From contig NZ_RJVI01000002.1 of assembly GCF_003751635.1 (NCBI RefSeq), positions 310,001-374,000 on the forward strand: a stretch of 64,000 nt of DNA, read 5' to 3'. The notes beneath the pieces were generated by a model, which was given only the letters and a program-made list of their open reading frames with translations, had not been told where the DNA came from and ran no database searches. The stretch's first letter is position 1. Every line of letters begins with the position of its first letter. The position numbers and the translations under genes are program-made. The DNA is from Inmirania thermothiophila (GTDB lineage Bacteria; Pseudomonadota; Gammaproteobacteria; DSM-100275). Shown here one piece after another: positions 1 to 13,037 of this stretch.

Positions 1-2
1 CG

Positions 3-40
3 GCCCCCGGGATCTCGCGCCGCCAGTATAGCCCGGGGGC
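3..40. repeat. Inverted repeat upstream of surE
   Basis: Nine bases at 3-11 (GCCCCCGGG) are the exact reverse complement of 32-40, with a 20-base loop that contains a TATAG. No T-run follows, so it is not a convincing intrinsic terminator. It could end an upstream transcript outside the window or be an operator. Function unknown. Confidence 0.4.
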
Positions 41-55
41 GGTGGCGCCTTCGGG

Positions 56-61
56 TATAGT
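56..61 (+). promoter_or_regulatory. Possible -10 element for surE
   Basis: TATAGT stands out in very GC-rich surroundings 26 bases before the surE ATG. No good -35 hexamer lies 16-18 bases upstream. A start near 68 would give a leader of about 20 nt carrying the GGAGGA at 79-84. Confidence 0.35.
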
Positions 62-87
62 TACGCGGCAACGCTGCCGGAGGACCC

Positions 88-840
88 ATGCGCATCCTCG
101 TGACCAACGACGACGGCTACCGCGCGCCCGGGCTGCAGGTGCTCGCCGATGCGCTGGCGACGCTCGGCGAGGTGACGGTGGTCGCCCCCGAGCGCAACCG
201 CAGCGGCGCCAGCAACTCGCTCACCCTCGACCGTCCGTTGCGCGCGCACCGCGCCGACAACGGCTACATCTACGTGGACGGCACCCCCACCGACTGCGTC
301 CATCTCGCCATCACGGGGCTGCTGGAGCGGGAGCCCGACATGGTGGTCTCGGGCATCAACGCCGGCGCCAACCTCGGCGACGACGTCCTCTACTCGGGGA
401 CGGTGGCGGCGGCGATGGAAGGGCGCTTCCTCGGCTACCCGGCGGTGGCGGTGTCGCTGGCCGCCCACGACCCGCAGCACTTCCCCACCGCGGCGCGGGT
501 GGCACGGGCCATCGTCGAGCGGCTGCTGAGCGACCCCCTGCCGCCGGACACCATCCTCAACGTCAACGTCCCCGACCTGCCCATGGAGGCCGTGGCGGGG
601 ATCGAGGTCACCCGCCTCGGGCACCGCCACCGCGCCGAGCCGGTGGTGCGCACCACCGATCCCCGCGGGCGCCCCATCTACTGGATCGGGCCGGCGGGGC
701 CGGAGGAGGACGCCGGCCCCGGCACCGACTTCCACGCCGTCGCCGCGGGGCGGGTGGCGCTGACGCCGATCCACGTCGACCTCACCCACCACGAGGCGCT
801 GGGTCGGCTGCGGGCGTGGGCGGAGGCGCTGCGCCCGTGA
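88..840 (+). CDS. surE: 5'/3'-nucleotidase SurE
   Basis: SurE removes phosphate from nucleoside monophosphates and short polyphosphates in the cytoplasm and is linked to stationary-phase survival. The 250-residue length is normal. The N-terminal TNDDG supplies the metal-binding Asp8 and Asp9; Ser39 (in RSGAS) and Asn91 (in SGIN) match the other metal ligands of the family. The ATG follows a GGAGGA at 79-84. The stop overlaps the pcm start (TGATG), so the two are translationally coupled, as in the surE-pcm-nlpD-rpoS cluster of many gammaproteobacteria. Confidence 0.97.
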   Translation: MRILVTNDDGYRAPGLQVLADALATLGEVTVVAPERNRSGASNSLTLDRPLRAHRADNGYIYVDGTPTDCVHLAITGLLEREPDMVVSGINAGANLGDDVLYSGTVAAAMEGRFLGYPAVAVSLAAHDPQHFPTAARVARAIVERLLSDPLPPDTILNVNVPDLPMEAVAGIEVTRLGHRHRAEPVVRTTDPRGRPIYWIGPAGPEEDAGPGTDFHAVAAGRVALTPIHVDLTHHEALGRLRAWAEALRP

Positions 841-1508
841 TGGACCTGCGGCTTCGGCGTGGTGTCGGCATGACCTCGCCGCGGGTGCGCGAGCGCATGG
901 TGGAGCGGCTGCGCGCGGCGGGGATCCGGGCGCCGGCGGTGCTCGCGGCGATGCGCGAGGTGCCGCGCCATCTCTTCGTGGACGAGGCCCTCGCGAGCCG
1001 GGCCTACGAGGACACGGCCCTGCCCATCGGCTTCGGCCAGACCATCTCGCAGCCCTGGGTGGTGGCGCGGCTCGCGGAGGCGGTGCTGGAGGTGGTCGCG
1101 CGCCCGCAGCGGGTGCTCGAGATCGGCACCGGATCGGGCTACCAGGCGGCGGTGCTGGCGGCGGTCGCGGGGCAGGTCTTCTCGGTGGAGCGGATCGGCG
1201 CCCTGGCCGCCCGCGCCCGCCAGCGCCTGCGCGAGGCGGGGGTCGGCAACGTCGTCGTCCGCCACGGCGACGGCGCCCACGGCTGGCCCGACCGCGCCCC
1301 CTTCGACGCCATCGTGCTCACCGCGGCGCCCGAGGAGATCCCGCCGGCGCTGCCGGGCCAGCTCGCCGCCGCCGGCTGCATCGTCGGGCCGGTGGGGCCG
1401 CCGGGGGGCGGGCAGGTGCTGGTGCGGCTGCGGCGCGAGGGCGGCGGCTGGGTGCGCGAGGCCCTGGCCGAGGTCAGCTTCGTGCCCTTCCAGGCGGGGC
1501 GGGGCTGA
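840..1508 (+). CDS. pcm: Protein-L-isoaspartate O-methyltransferase
   Basis: Pcm methylates L-isoaspartyl residues in damaged proteins using S-adenosylmethionine and so starts their repair. From the ATG at 840 the protein is 222 residues. GQTISQP (66-72) holds the catalytic-site serine, and [11 protein letters not shown] (92-102) is the SAM-binding motif I. An ATG at 870 would give 212 residues, closer to the E. coli length; I prefer 840 because it overlaps the surE stop codon. The gene sits in the stationary-phase cluster upstream of nlpD and rpoS. Confidence 0.95.
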   Translation: MDLRLRRGVGMTSPRVRERMVERLRAAGIRAPAVLAAMREVPRHLFVDEALASRAYEDTALPIGFGQTISQPWVVARLAEAVLEVVARPQRVLEIGTGSGYQAAVLAAVAGQVFSVERIGALAARARQRLREAGVGNVVVRHGDGAHGWPDRAPFDAIVLTAAPEEIPPALPGQLAAAGCIVGPVGPPGGGQVLVRLRREGGGWVREALAEVSFVPFQAGRG

Positions 1509-1510
1509 GG

Positions 1511-2092
1511 ATGCGCCCCTTCCGCCGGCTCTACGCCCGCGTCATGGCCTGGTCGCGCCACCCGCGCGCGCCGTGGCTGCTGGGGCTGCTGAGCTTCGCC
1601 GAATCGTCCTTCTTCCCGGTGCCGCCGGACGTGATGCTGGCGCCGATGGCGCTGGCGCGCCCGCAGCGGGCCTGGCGGCTTGCGGCGCTCACCACCGCGG
1701 CCTCGGTCGCCGGCGGGATCGCGGGCTACGCCATCGGTGCGCTCGCCTTCGACCTCGTGGCGCCGTGGCTCGAGCGGGCCGGCTACTGGGAGGCCTACCT
1801 GCAGGCGCGGACCTGGTTCGCGCGCCACGGCCTGTGGGTGATCCTGCTGGCCGGGTTCTCCCCCATCCCGTACAAGGTCTTCACCATCGCCGCGGGCGTG
1901 GCCGGGATGCCGCTGGTGCCCTTCGTCGCCGGCTCCGTCGCCGGTCGCGGCGGCCGCTTCTTCCTCGTCGCCGGCCTCATGCGCCTCGGCGGGGCGCGCA
2001 TGGAGGCGGCGCTGCATCGCTGGGTCGACGGGCTGGGCTGGGGCATGGTGGCGGCGGCGGCGGTGCTCTGGCTGGTGCTGCGGGGGGGATGA
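1511..2092 (+). CDS. yqaA: YqaA-type DedA/VTT-domain membrane protein
   Basis: A 193-residue polytopic inner-membrane protein of the VTT (SNARE-associated/DedA) superfamily. It shows the family's [10 protein letters not shown] segment near residue 30 and [10 protein letters not shown] near residue 117, thought to form re-entrant loops of a lipid transporter-like fold. The substrate of YqaA proteins is not established. It lies two bases after pcm and overlaps the start of nlpD, so it belongs to the same transcription unit. A yqaA-like gene between pcm and nlpD is a known arrangement in several gammaproteobacteria. Confidence 0.85.
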   Translation: MRPFRRLYARVMAWSRHPRAPWLLGLLSFAESSFFPVPPDVMLAPMALARPQRAWRLAALTTAASVAGGIAGYAIGALAFDLVAPWLERAGYWEAYLQARTWFARHGLWVILLAGFSPIPYKVFTIAAGVAGMPLVPFVAGSVAGRGGRFFLVAGLMRLGGARMEAALHRWVDGLGWGMVAAAAVLWLVLRGG

Positions 2093-2856
2093 TGGGGCAG
2101 GCGGGCAGGGCGGCGGCCGCCGTGCTCGCCGCGATCCTGCTCGCGGCGTGCAGCCCCCGCGCCTGGCTCAACCACCCGCCGCCGGATCCCCCCGGCGTGC
2201 ACGTGGTGCGCCGGGGAGAGACGCTCTACGCCATCGCCTGGCGGCACGGCCTCGACTACCGCCGCCTCGCGGCCTGGAACGGGATTGCGCCGCCCTACCG
2301 CATCCACCCGGGCCAGCGGATCCGGCTGCGGCCGCCGCAGGCCGCGACCGCGCGGGCCGGCGCGCCGAAAGCCACGGCTTCGCCCGGGCGGCGGCCGCCG
2401 GCGCCGAGGGCGCAGCCCACGCCCGAGGCGGAGCGGCCGGCGGTGCCGGCAGCGCGGGAGGCGCCGCCCGCCGCCGCCGGCCCCGCGGGGCGCCCGGTCT
2501 TTTCCTGGCCCACGGAGGGCCCGCTCCTTGCCGGCTTCCGGGACGGCGCCAAGCGGGGCATCGACATCGGCGGCAGGCCGGGTCAGCCGGTGCGCGCCGC
2601 GGCCGCCGGGCGGGTGGTCTACGCCGGAAGTGGACTCGTCGGATACGGCCGCCTTATCATCGTCAAGCACAATGCGGAATGGCTCAGCGCCTACGGCCAC
2701 AACCGGCGGCTGTTGGTCAGGGAAGGGGAGCACGTGCGCGCTGGGCAGGTCATCGCCGAGCTCGGGGCGAGCGGGGCCGACCGGCCGAAGCTGCACTTCG
2801 AGATCCGCCGCTTCGGCGAGCCCGTCGATCCGCTGACCCTGCTGCCGCGGCGCTGA
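2092..2856 (+). CDS. nlpD: NlpD-like murein hydrolase activator lipoprotein
   Basis: Outer-membrane lipoprotein that in E. coli activates the amidase AmiC at the septum. The 254-residue protein has a lipobox ending LAAC (Cys20), a LysM peptidoglycan-binding domain (about 36-80), a Pro/Ala-rich linker and a C-terminal LytM/M23 domain (about 140-250). The LytM domain is degenerate: the first zinc His is Lys (KRGID) and the HxH motif reads KLH, as expected for a non-enzymatic activator. An in-frame ATG at 2089 is equally possible. Stop and start overlap yqaA, and rpoS follows; in E. coli the main rpoS promoter lies inside nlpD. Confidence 0.93.
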   Translation: MGQAGRAAAAVLAAILLAACSPRAWLNHPPPDPPGVHVVRRGETLYAIAWRHGLDYRRLAAWNGIAPPYRIHPGQRIRLRPPQAATARAGAPKATASPGRRPPAPRAQPTPEAERPAVPAAREAPPAAAGPAGRPVFSWPTEGPLLAGFRDGAKRGIDIGGRPGQPVRAAAAGRVVYAGSGLVGYGRLIIVKHNAEWLSAYGHNRRLLVREGEHVRAGQVIAELGASGADRPKLHFEIRRFGEPVDPLTLLPRR

Positions 2857-2897
2857 CCGGGGAGGGGCCTCATCGGCGGCAATGGAGGAGTCGGAGC

Positions 2898-3872
2898 ATG
2901 GCCGAGGAGCCCGAGATCGAGGCCGACGACGGGATCGAAGGAGAGGAGGAGGCGGCCAACGAGCCGCTTCCCGAGGACGAGGCGGAGGAGGAACCGGCGG
3001 CGCGGGGTGTGCCCCGGCGCTTCGCGCCCGGGGAGATGCGCTCCAGCGAGCTAGACGCCACCCGCATGTACCTCAGCGAGATCGGCGCCTCGCCGCTCCT
3101 GACCGCGGAGGAGGAGGTCTACTACGCGCGGCGGGCGCAGCGCGGCGACGAGGCCGCGCGCCGGCGGATGATCGAGAGCAACCTCCGCCTCGTGGTCAAG
3201 ATCGCGCGCCGCTACATGAACCGCGGCCTGCCTCTGCTGGACCTCATCGAGGAGGGCAACCTCGGGCTGATCCGGGCGGTGGACAAGTTCGACCCGGAGC
3301 TCGGGTTCCGCTTCTCCACCTACGCCACGTGGTGGATCCGCCAGACCATCGAGCGCGCGATCATGAACCAGACGCGCACCATCCGGCTGCCGATCCACGT
3401 GGTCAAGGAGATCAACAGCTACCTGCGCGCGGCGCGCAAGCTGGCGCAGGAGCTGGATCACGAGCCCACCGCCGACGAGATCGCCGAGATGCTCGACCGC
3501 CCGGCCGAGGAGGTCAAGCGCATGCTGGGCCTCAACGAGCGCATCGCCTCGGTGGACACCCCCATCGGCCACGACGACGACAAGGTCCTGCTCGACGCGA
3601 TCCCGGACGAGAGCAATCCCGACCCCGCCGACCAGCTCCAGGAGGCCGACCTCTACGCCTGCATCGAGCGCTGGCTCGCCGAGCTCAGCGACAAGCAGCG
3701 CGCGGTGGTGGAGCGCCGCTTCGGGCTGCACGGCCACGAGAAGGCGACCCTGGAGCAGGTGGGGGCGGAGATCGGCGTCACCCGCGAGCGGGTGCGCCAG
3801 ATCCAGATGGACGCCCTGCGCAGGCTGCGCGAGATCCTGCGCCGGCAGGGGCTGTCGGAGGACAGCATCTGA
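2898..3872 (+). CDS. rpoS: RNA polymerase sigma factor RpoS
   Basis: Stationary-phase and general-stress sigma factor. The 324-residue protein has a strongly acidic N-terminus (1-34), then regions 1.2 to 4 in order. [16 protein letters not shown] and [18 protein letters not shown] are region 2 signatures, and [19 protein letters not shown] is the region 4 helix-turn-helix. Lys170 in VVKEIN matches the E. coli residue needed for RssB recognition, so regulated proteolysis is plausible. The ATG is preceded by GGAGGAG (2884-2890) with a seven-base spacer. The stop overlaps the proposed CTG start of the next gene. Confidence 0.97.
   Translation: MAEEPEIEADDGIEGEEEAANEPLPEDEAEEEPAARGVPRRFAPGEMRSSELDATRMYLSEIGASPLLTAEEEVYYARRAQRGDEAARRRMIESNLRLVVKIARRYMNRGLPLLDLIEEGNLGLIRAVDKFDPELGFRFSTYATWWIRQTIERAIMNQTRTIRLPIHVVKEINSYLRAARKLAQELDHEPTADEIAEMLDRPAEEVKRMLGLNERIASVDTPIGHDDDKVLLDAIPDESNPDPADQLQEADLYACIERWLAELSDKQRAVVERRFGLHGHEKATLEQVGAEIGVTRERVRQIQMDALRRLREILRRQGLSEDSI
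3857..3871 (+). promoter_or_regulatory. Shine-Dalgarno and CTG start deciding the aminotransferase start
   Basis: GGAGGA at 3857-3862, a six-base spacer and CTG at 3869-3871, which overlaps the rpoS TGA (3870-3872). No ATG, GTG or TTG lies in frame between here and the ATG at 3929. Starting at 3929 would remove the conserved IEPFRVM segment. Confidence 0.6.
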
Positions 3873-5041
3873 ACCGCGACCCGCTGCGCCTGGCCGCCCG
3901 TGCCGAGGCCATCGAGCCCTTCCGCGTCATGGACGTGCTGGCGCGCGCCCGGGCGCTGGAGGCGGCCGGCGCCGACGTCATCCACATGGAGGTGGGCGAG
4001 CCGGACTTCCCCACCCCGCGGCCCATCGTCGAGGCCGGGCGGCGGGCGCTCGCCGAGGGGCGCACCGGCTACACCCCGGCGCTGGGGATTCCGGAGCTGC
4101 GCGAGGCCATCGCCCGCCACTACCGGGAACGGCACGGCCTCGCCGTGGCGCCGCAGCGCATCGTCGTGACGCCCGGGGCCTCGGGCGCGCTGCTCCTGGT
4201 GCTGGCGGCGCTGCTCGGACGCGACGAGACCGTGGCCCTCGCCGATCCCGGCTATCCCTGCAACCGCCATTTCGCCCGCGCCGTGGAGGGGCGCGCGGTG
4301 GCGCTGCCGGGGGCGGCGGAGCACGGCTACCAGCCCACCGCCGCGGCCCTCGCCGCCCTCGATCCGCCGCCGCGCCTGGTCCTCGTGGCGAGCCCCGCCA
4401 ACCCCACGGGGACGCTCATCGCGCCGGCGGAGCTCGCCGCCATCCATGCCTGGTGCCGCCGCACCGGGGCCGCCCTGGTGGTGGACGAGATCTACCACGG
4501 CCTCGTCTACGAGGGCGAGGCGCCCACCGCGCTCGCCCTCGGCGAGGACGTCCTCGTCATCAACAGCTTCTCCAAGTACTTCGGGATGACCGGCTGGCGC
4601 CTGGGCTGGCTGGTGGCCCCCGAGGGGCTGGTGCGCGCCCTCGAGCGGCTGGCCCAGAACCTCTTCATCGCCGCCCCCACCCCGGCCCAGCACGCCGCCC
4701 TCGCCGCCTTCACGCCCGCCACCCTCGAGATCGCCGAGGAGCGGCGGGCCGCCTTCCGCGCGCGGCGCGAGTTCCTGGTTCCGGCCCTGCGCGGGCTCGG
4801 CTTCTCGGTCCCGGTCACGCCGCAGGGCGCCTTCTACGTCTACGCCGACTCCCGGGCCTTCGACGACGACTGCGAGCGCCTGTGCCGGCGCCTGCTGGAG
4901 GAGGCCCACGTCGCCGTCACCCCCGGCACCGACTTCGGGCGCCACGAGGCCCGAGGCCACGTCCGCTTCGCCTACACCACCGGGATCGACCGCCTGGAGC
5001 GCGCCGTCGAGCGCATCCGGCGCCTCCTCGCTCAGGGCTGA
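3869..5041 (+). CDS. PLP-dependent class I/II aminotransferase
   Basis: Fold-type I aminotransferase of the AspC/AlaA-like group, 390 residues from the proposed CTG start. Family motifs are VGEPDFPTP near the N-terminus, [14 protein letters not shown] and [15 protein letters not shown], in which Lys236 would carry the pyridoxal phosphate. The amino acid substrate cannot be told from sequence. The next candidate start, ATG 3929, would cut a conserved N-terminal stretch. It is translationally coupled to rpoS and converges on the FGGY kinase gene with a ten-base 3' overlap. Confidence 0.88.
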   Translation: MNRDPLRLAARAEAIEPFRVMDVLARARALEAAGADVIHMEVGEPDFPTPRPIVEAGRRALAEGRTGYTPALGIPELREAIARHYRERHGLAVAPQRIVVTPGASGALLLVLAALLGRDETVALADPGYPCNRHFARAVEGRAVALPGAAEHGYQPTAAALAALDPPPRLVLVASPANPTGTLIAPAELAAIHAWCRRTGAALVVDEIYHGLVYEGEAPTALALGEDVLVINSFSKYFGMTGWRLGWLVAPEGLVRALERLAQNLFIAAPTPAQHAALAAFTPATLEIAEERRAAFRARREFLVPALRGLGFSVPVTPQGAFYVYADSRAFDDDCERLCRRLLEEAHVAVTPGTDFGRHEARGHVRFAYTTGIDRLERAVERIRRLLAQG

Positions 5042-6303
5042 GGGGGGCCGCCGAGGGCGAGCCGCGCCGCCCCCAGGGCCGGTTCGGCCTCGGGCACGGC
5101 GCTCACGGCAACGCCGAGGATGCGCCGCCGCATCCGCGTCCAGACCACGTTGGCGGCGCCGCCCCCGGTGGTGAGGACGCGGCGCGGGAAGGGCGCGCCG
5201 AGCTCGGCGAGGCGGCGGTAGCCTGCGGCCTCGATGCGGGCGATGCCCTCCAGCAGCCCGTGCAGGAAGCGGACGGGATCGGCGGGGCGGGGCGCGAGGC
5301 GCGGCGCCAGCGCGGGGTCGGCGACGGGAAAGCGCTCGCCCGGGCGGGCGAGCGGGTAGTAGTCGAGGCCGCTGTCGCGCTCGGGATCGATCTCGCGGCA
5401 CAGGGCCTCGATGCGCGCCGGGGTGAACCAGCGGGCGAGGACCGCGCCGCCGGTGTTGGAGGCGCCGCCCGCGAGCCACAGCCGGCCCAGGGGATGGCTG
5501 TAGACGCCGTGGCGGGCGTCCGCCACCGGGCGCGCCGAGACCACCTTGACCACCAGGGTGGAGCCGAGGCTGGTGACGGCGTCCCCCGGGGCGCGGGCGC
5601 CGGCCGCGACCACCGCGGCGGTGCTGTCGGTGGTCCCGGCGACCACCACCAGGTCCGGGGGCAGGCCGAGCGCCGCGGCGGCGTCGGCGGCGATGGTGCC
5701 GAGGGGCGTCCCGGGCACCACCACGGCGGGCATCGCGGCGGGATCGAGTCCCAGCCCGGCGAGCCACGCCGGCCACCGCCCCGCGCCGGGGTCGTAGCCG
5801 GTCTTGAGGGCGTTGTTGGCGTCGGTGGGCGGCGGGCGGCCGAGGAGGCGGGCGTTGATCCAGTCCGCCTGGTGGAGGACGAGGGGGGCGCCGCGGCGGT
5901 GCAGGTGCAGCCACTTGGCGAGCCCCGAGGCGGCGCCGCGGGCGGGGCTTTCGGGCGGGGCCGCGGCGGCGATGCAGGCGGCCTCCTCGGCGCAGCGGGC
6001 GTCGTCGTAGAGGAGGGCGGGGCCGAGCGGGCACAGGGCCTCGTCGCAGGCGAGCACCGTGCCCGAGGTGGCCGCCACCGCGAGCCGGCGCGGCCGCGTC
6101 CCCGCCGGGAGCGTGCGGCGCAGCCGCGCCAGCGCCGCCGCGATCCCCCGCCACCACGCCCGCGGGTCCTGCTCGCTGGCGGTGCCGAGGCGCCGCGGCG
6201 GGGGCAGGGGCACGCCGGCGCGGGCGAGGAGCCGGCCCCGGGCGTCGACGGCACAGGCGCGCACCCCCGAGGTGCCGAGATCGAGGCCGAGGAAGGCCTC
6301 CAT
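5032..6303 (-). CDS. FGGY-family carbohydrate kinase
   Basis: ATP-dependent sugar kinase of the FGGY family, 423 residues, somewhat shorter than typical xylulokinases. The N-terminal LGLDLGTSG is the first phosphate-binding loop, GTTDST near 223-228 holds the probable catalytic base Asp226, and TTGGGAANVVW near 370 is the adenosine-binding part. The compact size and the LLYDDAR segment resemble D-ribulokinase-like members described from cyanobacteria and plants, but the sugar is not certain. It lies nine bases after queF, probably in one transcript, with no sugar transporter or isomerase nearby. Confidence 0.8.
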   Translation of the reverse strand: MEAFLGLDLGTSGVRACAVDARGRLLARAGVPLPPPRRLGTASEQDPRAWWRGIAAALARLRRTLPAGTRPRRLAVAATSGTVLACDEALCPLGPALLYDDARCAEEAACIAAAAPPESPARGAASGLAKWLHLHRRGAPLVLHQADWINARLLGRPPPTDANNALKTGYDPGAGRWPAWLAGLGLDPAAMPAVVVPGTPLGTIAADAAAALGLPPDLVVVAGTTDSTAAVVAAGARAPGDAVTSLGSTLVVKVVSARPVADARHGVYSHPLGRLWLAGGASNTGGAVLARWFTPARIEALCREIDPERDSGLDYYPLARPGERFPVADPALAPRLAPRPADPVRFLHGLLEGIARIEAAGYRRLAELGAPFPRRVLTTGGGAANVVWTRMRRRILGVAVSAVPEAEPALGAARLALGGPPQP

Positions 6304-6312
6304 CGGGGCGGC

Positions 6313-6705
6313 TCAGCCGGGCAGCGTCACGGGCTCGGGGGGGCGCCAGCCCTCGGCGCGGTGCTCGGCCACCACCGTGGTCCAGATGCCGCCGCGGACG
6401 TTGAACTCGGCGGTCAGGCGCATGAAGCGCGGCTGCACCGCGGCCACGAGGTCGTCGAGGATGCGGTTGGTGACCGCCTCGTGGAAGTGGCCCTCGTCGC
6501 GGTAGGACCAGATGTAGAGCTTGAGGGACTTGAGCTCGACGCAGAGGCGGTCGGGGACGTACTCGATGAGCAGGGTGGCGAAGTCCGGCTGGCCCGTCTT
6601 GGGGCACAGGCAGGTGAACTCGGGCGCCCGGATCCGGATGGTATAATCGCGGCCCGGCTCGGGGTTGGGGAAGGTCTCCAGGTTCTTGCTCGGTCGCGTG
6701 CTCAC
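6313..6705 (-). CDS. queF: NADPH-dependent 7-cyano-7-deazaguanine reductase QueF
   Basis: Reduces preQ0 to preQ1 in queuosine biosynthesis. This is the short, single-domain (YkvM-type) form, 130 residues. [10 protein letters not shown] carries the catalytic Cys34 and Asp41, and EGHFHE (71-76) is the substrate and NADPH site typical of the family. I chose the GTG at 6705 because it follows GAGGAGGAGG and gives the usual N-terminus (STRPSKNLE); a longer reading to 6771 adds only an Arg/Ala-rich low-complexity tail. The FGGY kinase follows. No queCDE genes are in the window. Confidence 0.95.
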   Translation of the reverse strand: MSTRPSKNLETFPNPEPGRDYTIRIRAPEFTCLCPKTGQPDFATLLIEYVPDRLCVELKSLKLYIWSYRDEGHFHEAVTNRILDDLVAAVQPRFMRLTAEFNVRGGIWTTVVAEHRAEGWRPPEPVTLPG

Positions 6706-6761
6706 GGGCCTCCTCCTCGCCGCCGCGGCGCGGCGCTTCACACCCCAACGGGAGGCGCGGC

Positions 6762-6790
6762 ACCATACCACAGGCGCCCCGGGGCGGGAA
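6762..6790 (-). promoter_or_regulatory. Possible promoter for queF-FGGY kinase
   Basis: On the minus strand TTCCCG (6785-6790) and TATGGT (6762-6767) are 17 bases apart, upstream of queF and divergent from smc. The -35 match is poor. I see no preQ1 riboswitch-like structure in the leader. Confidence 0.3.
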
Positions 6791-6851
6791 CGGCCGCTGC
6801 GGGGCAGGGATCGCGGACGCTGACTCCCCAGCGGGGGACAGGGGAACGCCC

Positions 6852-9800
6852 GTGCGGCTCAAGCGCATCCGGCTCGCCGGCTTCAAGTCCTTCGTCGACC
6901 CCACCACCATCCAGCTGCCCGGCCGGCTGATCGGCATCGTCGGCCCCAACGGCTGCGGCAAGTCCAACGTCATCGACGCCGTGCGCTGGGTCATGGGCGA
7001 GAGCTCGGCCAAGACCCTGCGCGGCGACTCCATGGCCGACGTCATCTTCAACGGCTCCACCTCCCGCAAGCCGGTAGGGCAGGCCTCGGTGGAGCTGGTC
7101 TTCGACAACGCCGACGGCGGCCTCGGCGGGCAGTACGCGCGCTTCGCCGAGATCTCCATCCGCCGCACCGTCACCCGCGACGGCCAGTCCGCCTACTACC
7201 TCAACGGCACCCGCTGCCGGCGGCGCGACATCATGGACGTCTTCCTCGGCACCGGGCTCGGGCCGCGCAGCTACTCCATCATCGAGCAGGGCATGATCTC
7301 GCGCCTGATCGAGGCCCGCCCGGAGGAGCTGCGCGCCTACCTCGAGGAGGCCGCGGGGATCTCCCGCTACAAGGAGCGGCGGCGCGAGACCGAGACGCGC
7401 ATCCGCCAGACCCGCGAGAACCTCGAGCGGCTCCAGGACCTGCGCGAGGAGATCGGGCGCCGGCTCGAGCAGCTGCAGCGCCAGGCCCGGGCGGCCGAAC
7501 GCTACCGCGCGCTGCGGGCGGAGGCGCGGCGGCTGGAGGCGCGGCTGTGGCTGGTGCGGCGGCGCCGCCTGCAGGAGGCACTGGGCGCGCTGGAGGCCCG
7601 CATCGGCGCCGCCGAGACCGCGGTGGAGGCGGCGGCGGCCGACCTGCGCGGGATCGAGGCCCGCCTCGACCGCGCCCGCGAGGCCCGCGAGGGCGCGGCG
7701 GAGCGCTTCGGCGCCGAGCAGGGCCGCTACTACGCCCACGGGGCCGAGGTGGCCCGCCTCGAGCAGGGGCTCGCCCACCAGCGCGAACTCGCGGCGCGGC
7801 TTGCACGCGAGCTGGAGGAGGCGCGGTCCGCGCTCGCCGAGGCGCGCGGCCACATGGAGGCCGACCGCGCCCGCCTCGAGGCCCTGGGGGGCGAGATCGA
7901 GGCCGCGGTGCCTGCGGTGGAGGCCGCGCGGGCGCGGGCGGAGCAGGCCGCCGAGCGGCTGCGGGAGGCGGAGGCGCGGCTCGCCGCCTGGCGGCGGCGG
8001 CGGGAGGAGCAGCAGCAGGCCCTCCACGAGGCGCGGCGCGCCGCCGAGGTGGAGCGCACCCGGATCCAGCACCTGGACCGCGACCTGGAGCGGCTGGCCC
8101 GCCGCCAGGCCGCGGCCGAGGAGGAGCGCGCCGCCCTCGACGGCGGCCCGCTGCAGGCGGAGATCGCGCGGCTGACGGAGGAGGGGGCGAGGCTGCGGGA
8201 GGTGCTGGCGACGGCCGAGGCCCGCCTCGAGGAGAGCGGGCGCGGGCTTGCCGCGGCGCGGCGGCGCGGGGACGAGGCCGCCGAGGCGCTGCACCGGGCC
8301 CGCAGCGAGCTGCAGCGGCTGCGCGGCCGGCTGGCCTCGCTGGAGGCGCTGCAGCAGGCGGCGCTGGGTCGCGGGGACGGCGCCGTGCGGGGCTGGGTGG
8401 AGCGGGCGGGGCTCGCCGAGGCGCCGCGCCTGGCCGAGGCCCTGGAGGTGGATCCGGGCTGGGAGCAGGCGGTGGAGACGGTCCTCGGCCCCGCGCTGGA
8501 GGCGGTCTGCGTCGAGGCGGTGGAGCGCTTCGCCGAGGCCGCGGCGGCCCTCGAGGGGGGGCACCTGACCCTCGTGGAGCCGGCGGAGGCCGCAGCGGGT
8601 GGGGCGCGCGCGGGCCTCGAGCCCCTCGCCGCGCGCGTGCGCGGCGGGCATGCCGCGGAGCTCCTCGCGGGGATCCTCGCCGCCCCGGATCTTGCGACCG
8701 CGCTCGCCGCCCGGGCCGCGCTGGCGCCCGGCGAGTCGGTGGTCACCGCGGACGGGATCTGGCTCGGGCGCGGCTGGCTGCGGGTGGCGCGGGCGCGCGA
8801 CGAGCGCAGCGGCGTGCTCGCCCGCGAGCGCGAGATCCGGAGCCTGCGCGCGGAGGTCTCGCAGGCCGAGGCGCGGGTGGCGGCGCTCGAGGGCGAGGTG
8901 GCCGAGGCCGCCGCTGCGGTGCGGACCCTGGAGGAGGCGCGCGAGGAGGCGGCGCGGGCGCGGCACGAGGCCCAGCGCGCGCTGGCGCGGGTGGAGGCGG
9001 AGCTCGGCGGGCGGCGGGCGCGGCTCGAGCACGTGGAGGGGCGCCGGGCGCGGCTGGAGGCGGAGCTCGCCGAGCTTGCGGCCCAGCGCGAGCGCGACGA
9101 GGTCGCGGTGCGCGAGGCCCGCGGGCGCCTGGAGGCGGCGCTGGGCCATCTCGCGACCCTGGAGGCGCAGCAGCGGGAGATCGAGGCGCAGCGGCGCGGG
9201 CTCGAGGAGGCCGTGGCAGAGGCGCGGGAGCGGGCGCGGGGCGAGCGCGAGCAGGCCCACGGCCTGGAGGTGCGGCTCGAGGCGCAGCGAGCCGAGGAGG
9301 CCTCGACCCGGCGCAACCTCGAGCGCGCCGAGGCGCGGGCGGGGCAGCTCGGGCAGCGCCAGGAGGCGCTGGAGGCGGCGCTGCGCGAGGCCGAGGCGCC
9401 CATCGAGGACCTGGCGCGGCGGCTGGAGGCGGCGCTCGCGGCGCGGGTCGAGGTGGAGCAGGCGCTGGGGCAGGCCCGGCAGGCCCTCGAGGCGGTGGAG
9501 GCGGAGATCCGCGAGCTGGAGTCGGCACGCGGCGAGGCGGAGCGGCGCCTGCAGGCGCGGCGCGACGCCGTCGCCGCGCTGCGGGCCGAGCGCGAGGGGC
9601 TGGCGGCGCGCCTGCAGGGGGTGGACGAGCAGCTCGCGCGGCTCGACGGCGTGGACCTGGAGGCGGAGGCCGCGGCGCTCGCGCCGCAGGAGGACGAGGC
9701 CGCCTGCGCCGAGGCCCTGACGGCGGTGGAGGAGCGCATCCGCCGCCTCGGCCCGGTCAACCTCGCCGCCATCGAGGAGCACGCCCAGCAGGAGGAGCGC

Positions 9801-10361
9801 AAGCGCTACCTCGACGCCCAGCACGAGGACCTCACCACCTCGCTGCAGACCCTGGAGGCGGCCATCCGCCGCATCGACCGCGAGACGCGGGAGCGCTTCC
9901 GCGACACCTTCGACCGCGTCAACGCCAGCCTCCAGGCCCTCTTCCCGCGGCTGTTCGGCGGCGGCCACGCCTACCTGCAGATGACCGGCGAGGACCTCCT
10001 GGACACGGGAGTGACGGTGATGGCGCGCCCGCCCGGCAAGCGCATCAGCAACATCCATCTCCTCTCCGGCGGGGAGAAGGCGCTCACCGCGGTGGCGCTG
10101 GTGTTCGCCATCTTCGAGCTCAACCCCTCGCCCTTCTGCATGCTCGACGAGGTGGACGCGCCCCTGGACGAGGCCAACGTCGGGCGCTACTGCGAGCTGG
10201 TGCGGGAGATGAGCGAGCGGGTCCAGTTCATCATCATCACCCACAACAAGACCACCATGGAGATCGCCGAGCAGCTCATCGGCGTGACCATGAACGAGCC
10301 CGGGGTGTCGCGGCTGGTGGCCGTGGACGTGGAGGACGCGGTCCAGATGGCGGCGGGGTGA
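6852..10361 (+). CDS. smc: Chromosome segregation protein SMC
   Basis: Core ATPase of the bacterial condensin SMC-ScpAB, which compacts and separates sister chromosomes. The 1169-residue length is normal. The N-terminal head has Walker [10 protein letters not shown] (31-39). Two long Arg/Glu/Ala-rich coiled coils flank a hinge at about 505-650. The C-terminal head has the ABC signature LLSGGEKAL and Walker [12 protein letters not shown]. The start is GTG after a GGGGA. zipA follows after four bases, then ligA; this order is known from pseudomonads. The partners scpA and scpB lie at 18.5-19.9 kb. Confidence 0.97.
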   Translation: MRLKRIRLAGFKSFVDPTTIQLPGRLIGIVGPNGCGKSNVIDAVRWVMGESSAKTLRGDSMADVIFNGSTSRKPVGQASVELVFDNADGGLGGQYARFAEISIRRTVTRDGQSAYYLNGTRCRRRDIMDVFLGTGLGPRSYSIIEQGMISRLIEARPEELRAYLEEAAGISRYKERRRETETRIRQTRENLERLQDLREEIGRRLEQLQRQARAAERYRALRAEARRLEARLWLVRRRRLQEALGALEARIGAAETAVEAAAADLRGIEARLDRAREAREGAAERFGAEQGRYYAHGAEVARLEQGLAHQRELAARLARELEEARSALAEARGHMEADRARLEALGGEIEAAVPAVEAARARAEQAAERLREAEARLAAWRRRREEQQQALHEARRAAEVERTRIQHLDRDLERLARRQAAAEEERAALDGGPLQAEIARLTEEGARLREVLATAEARLEESGRGLAAARRRGDEAAEALHRARSELQRLRGRLASLEALQQAALGRGDGAVRGWVERAGLAEAPRLAEALEVDPGWEQAVETVLGPALEAVCVEAVERFAEAAAALEGGHLTLVEPAEAAAGGARAGLEPLAARVRGGHAAELLAGILAAPDLATALAARAALAPGESVVTADGIWLGRGWLRVARARDERSGVLAREREIRSLRAEVSQAEARVAALEGEVAEAAAAVRTLEEAREEAARARHEAQRALARVEAELGGRRARLEHVEGRRARLEAELAELAAQRERDEVAVREARGRLEAALGHLATLEAQQREIEAQRRGLEEAVAEARERARGEREQAHGLEVRLEAQRAEEASTRRNLERAEARAGQLGQRQEALEAALREAEAPIEDLARRLEAALAARVEVEQALGQARQALEAVEAEIRELESARGEAERRLQARRDAVAALRAEREGLAARLQGVDEQLARLDGVDLEAEAAALAPQEDEAACAEALTAVEERIRRLGPVNLAAIEEHAQQEERKRYLDAQHEDLTTSLQTLEAAIRRIDRETRERFRDTFDRVNASLQALFPRLFGGGHAYLQMTGEDLLDTGVTVMARPPGKRISNIHLLSGGEKALTAVALVFAIFELNPSPFCMLDEVDAPLDEANVGRYCELVREMSERVQFIIITHNKTTMEIAEQLIGVTMNEPGVSRLVAVDVEDAVQMAAG

Positions 10362-13025
<2,664 letters not shown>

Positions 13026-13037
13026 GGCGGGCGGCGC

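Noticed and set aside
2092-2856. NlpD M23 domain as a broken gene because of missing zinc ligands
   Set aside because: Replacement of the metal-binding histidines is the normal state of NlpD/EnvC activators; the frame is intact and the gene context is canonical.
6642-6647. A perfect TATAAT on the plus strand about 200 bases before smc
   Set aside because: It lies inside queF and is explained by the conserved codons of Asp-Tyr-Thr on the other strand. No -35 is present and the distance to smc is long.
6706-6851. A preQ1 riboswitch upstream of queF
   Set aside because: I could not find the A-rich tail and pseudoknot pairing of known preQ1 classes in the minus-strand leader, which is almost entirely G and C.
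7400-9800. Repeat-like Ala/Glu/Arg-rich DNA in smc as tandem repeats
   Set aside because: The repetition comes from coiled-coil codon bias (GAG, GCG, CGG); no fixed repeat unit is conserved.
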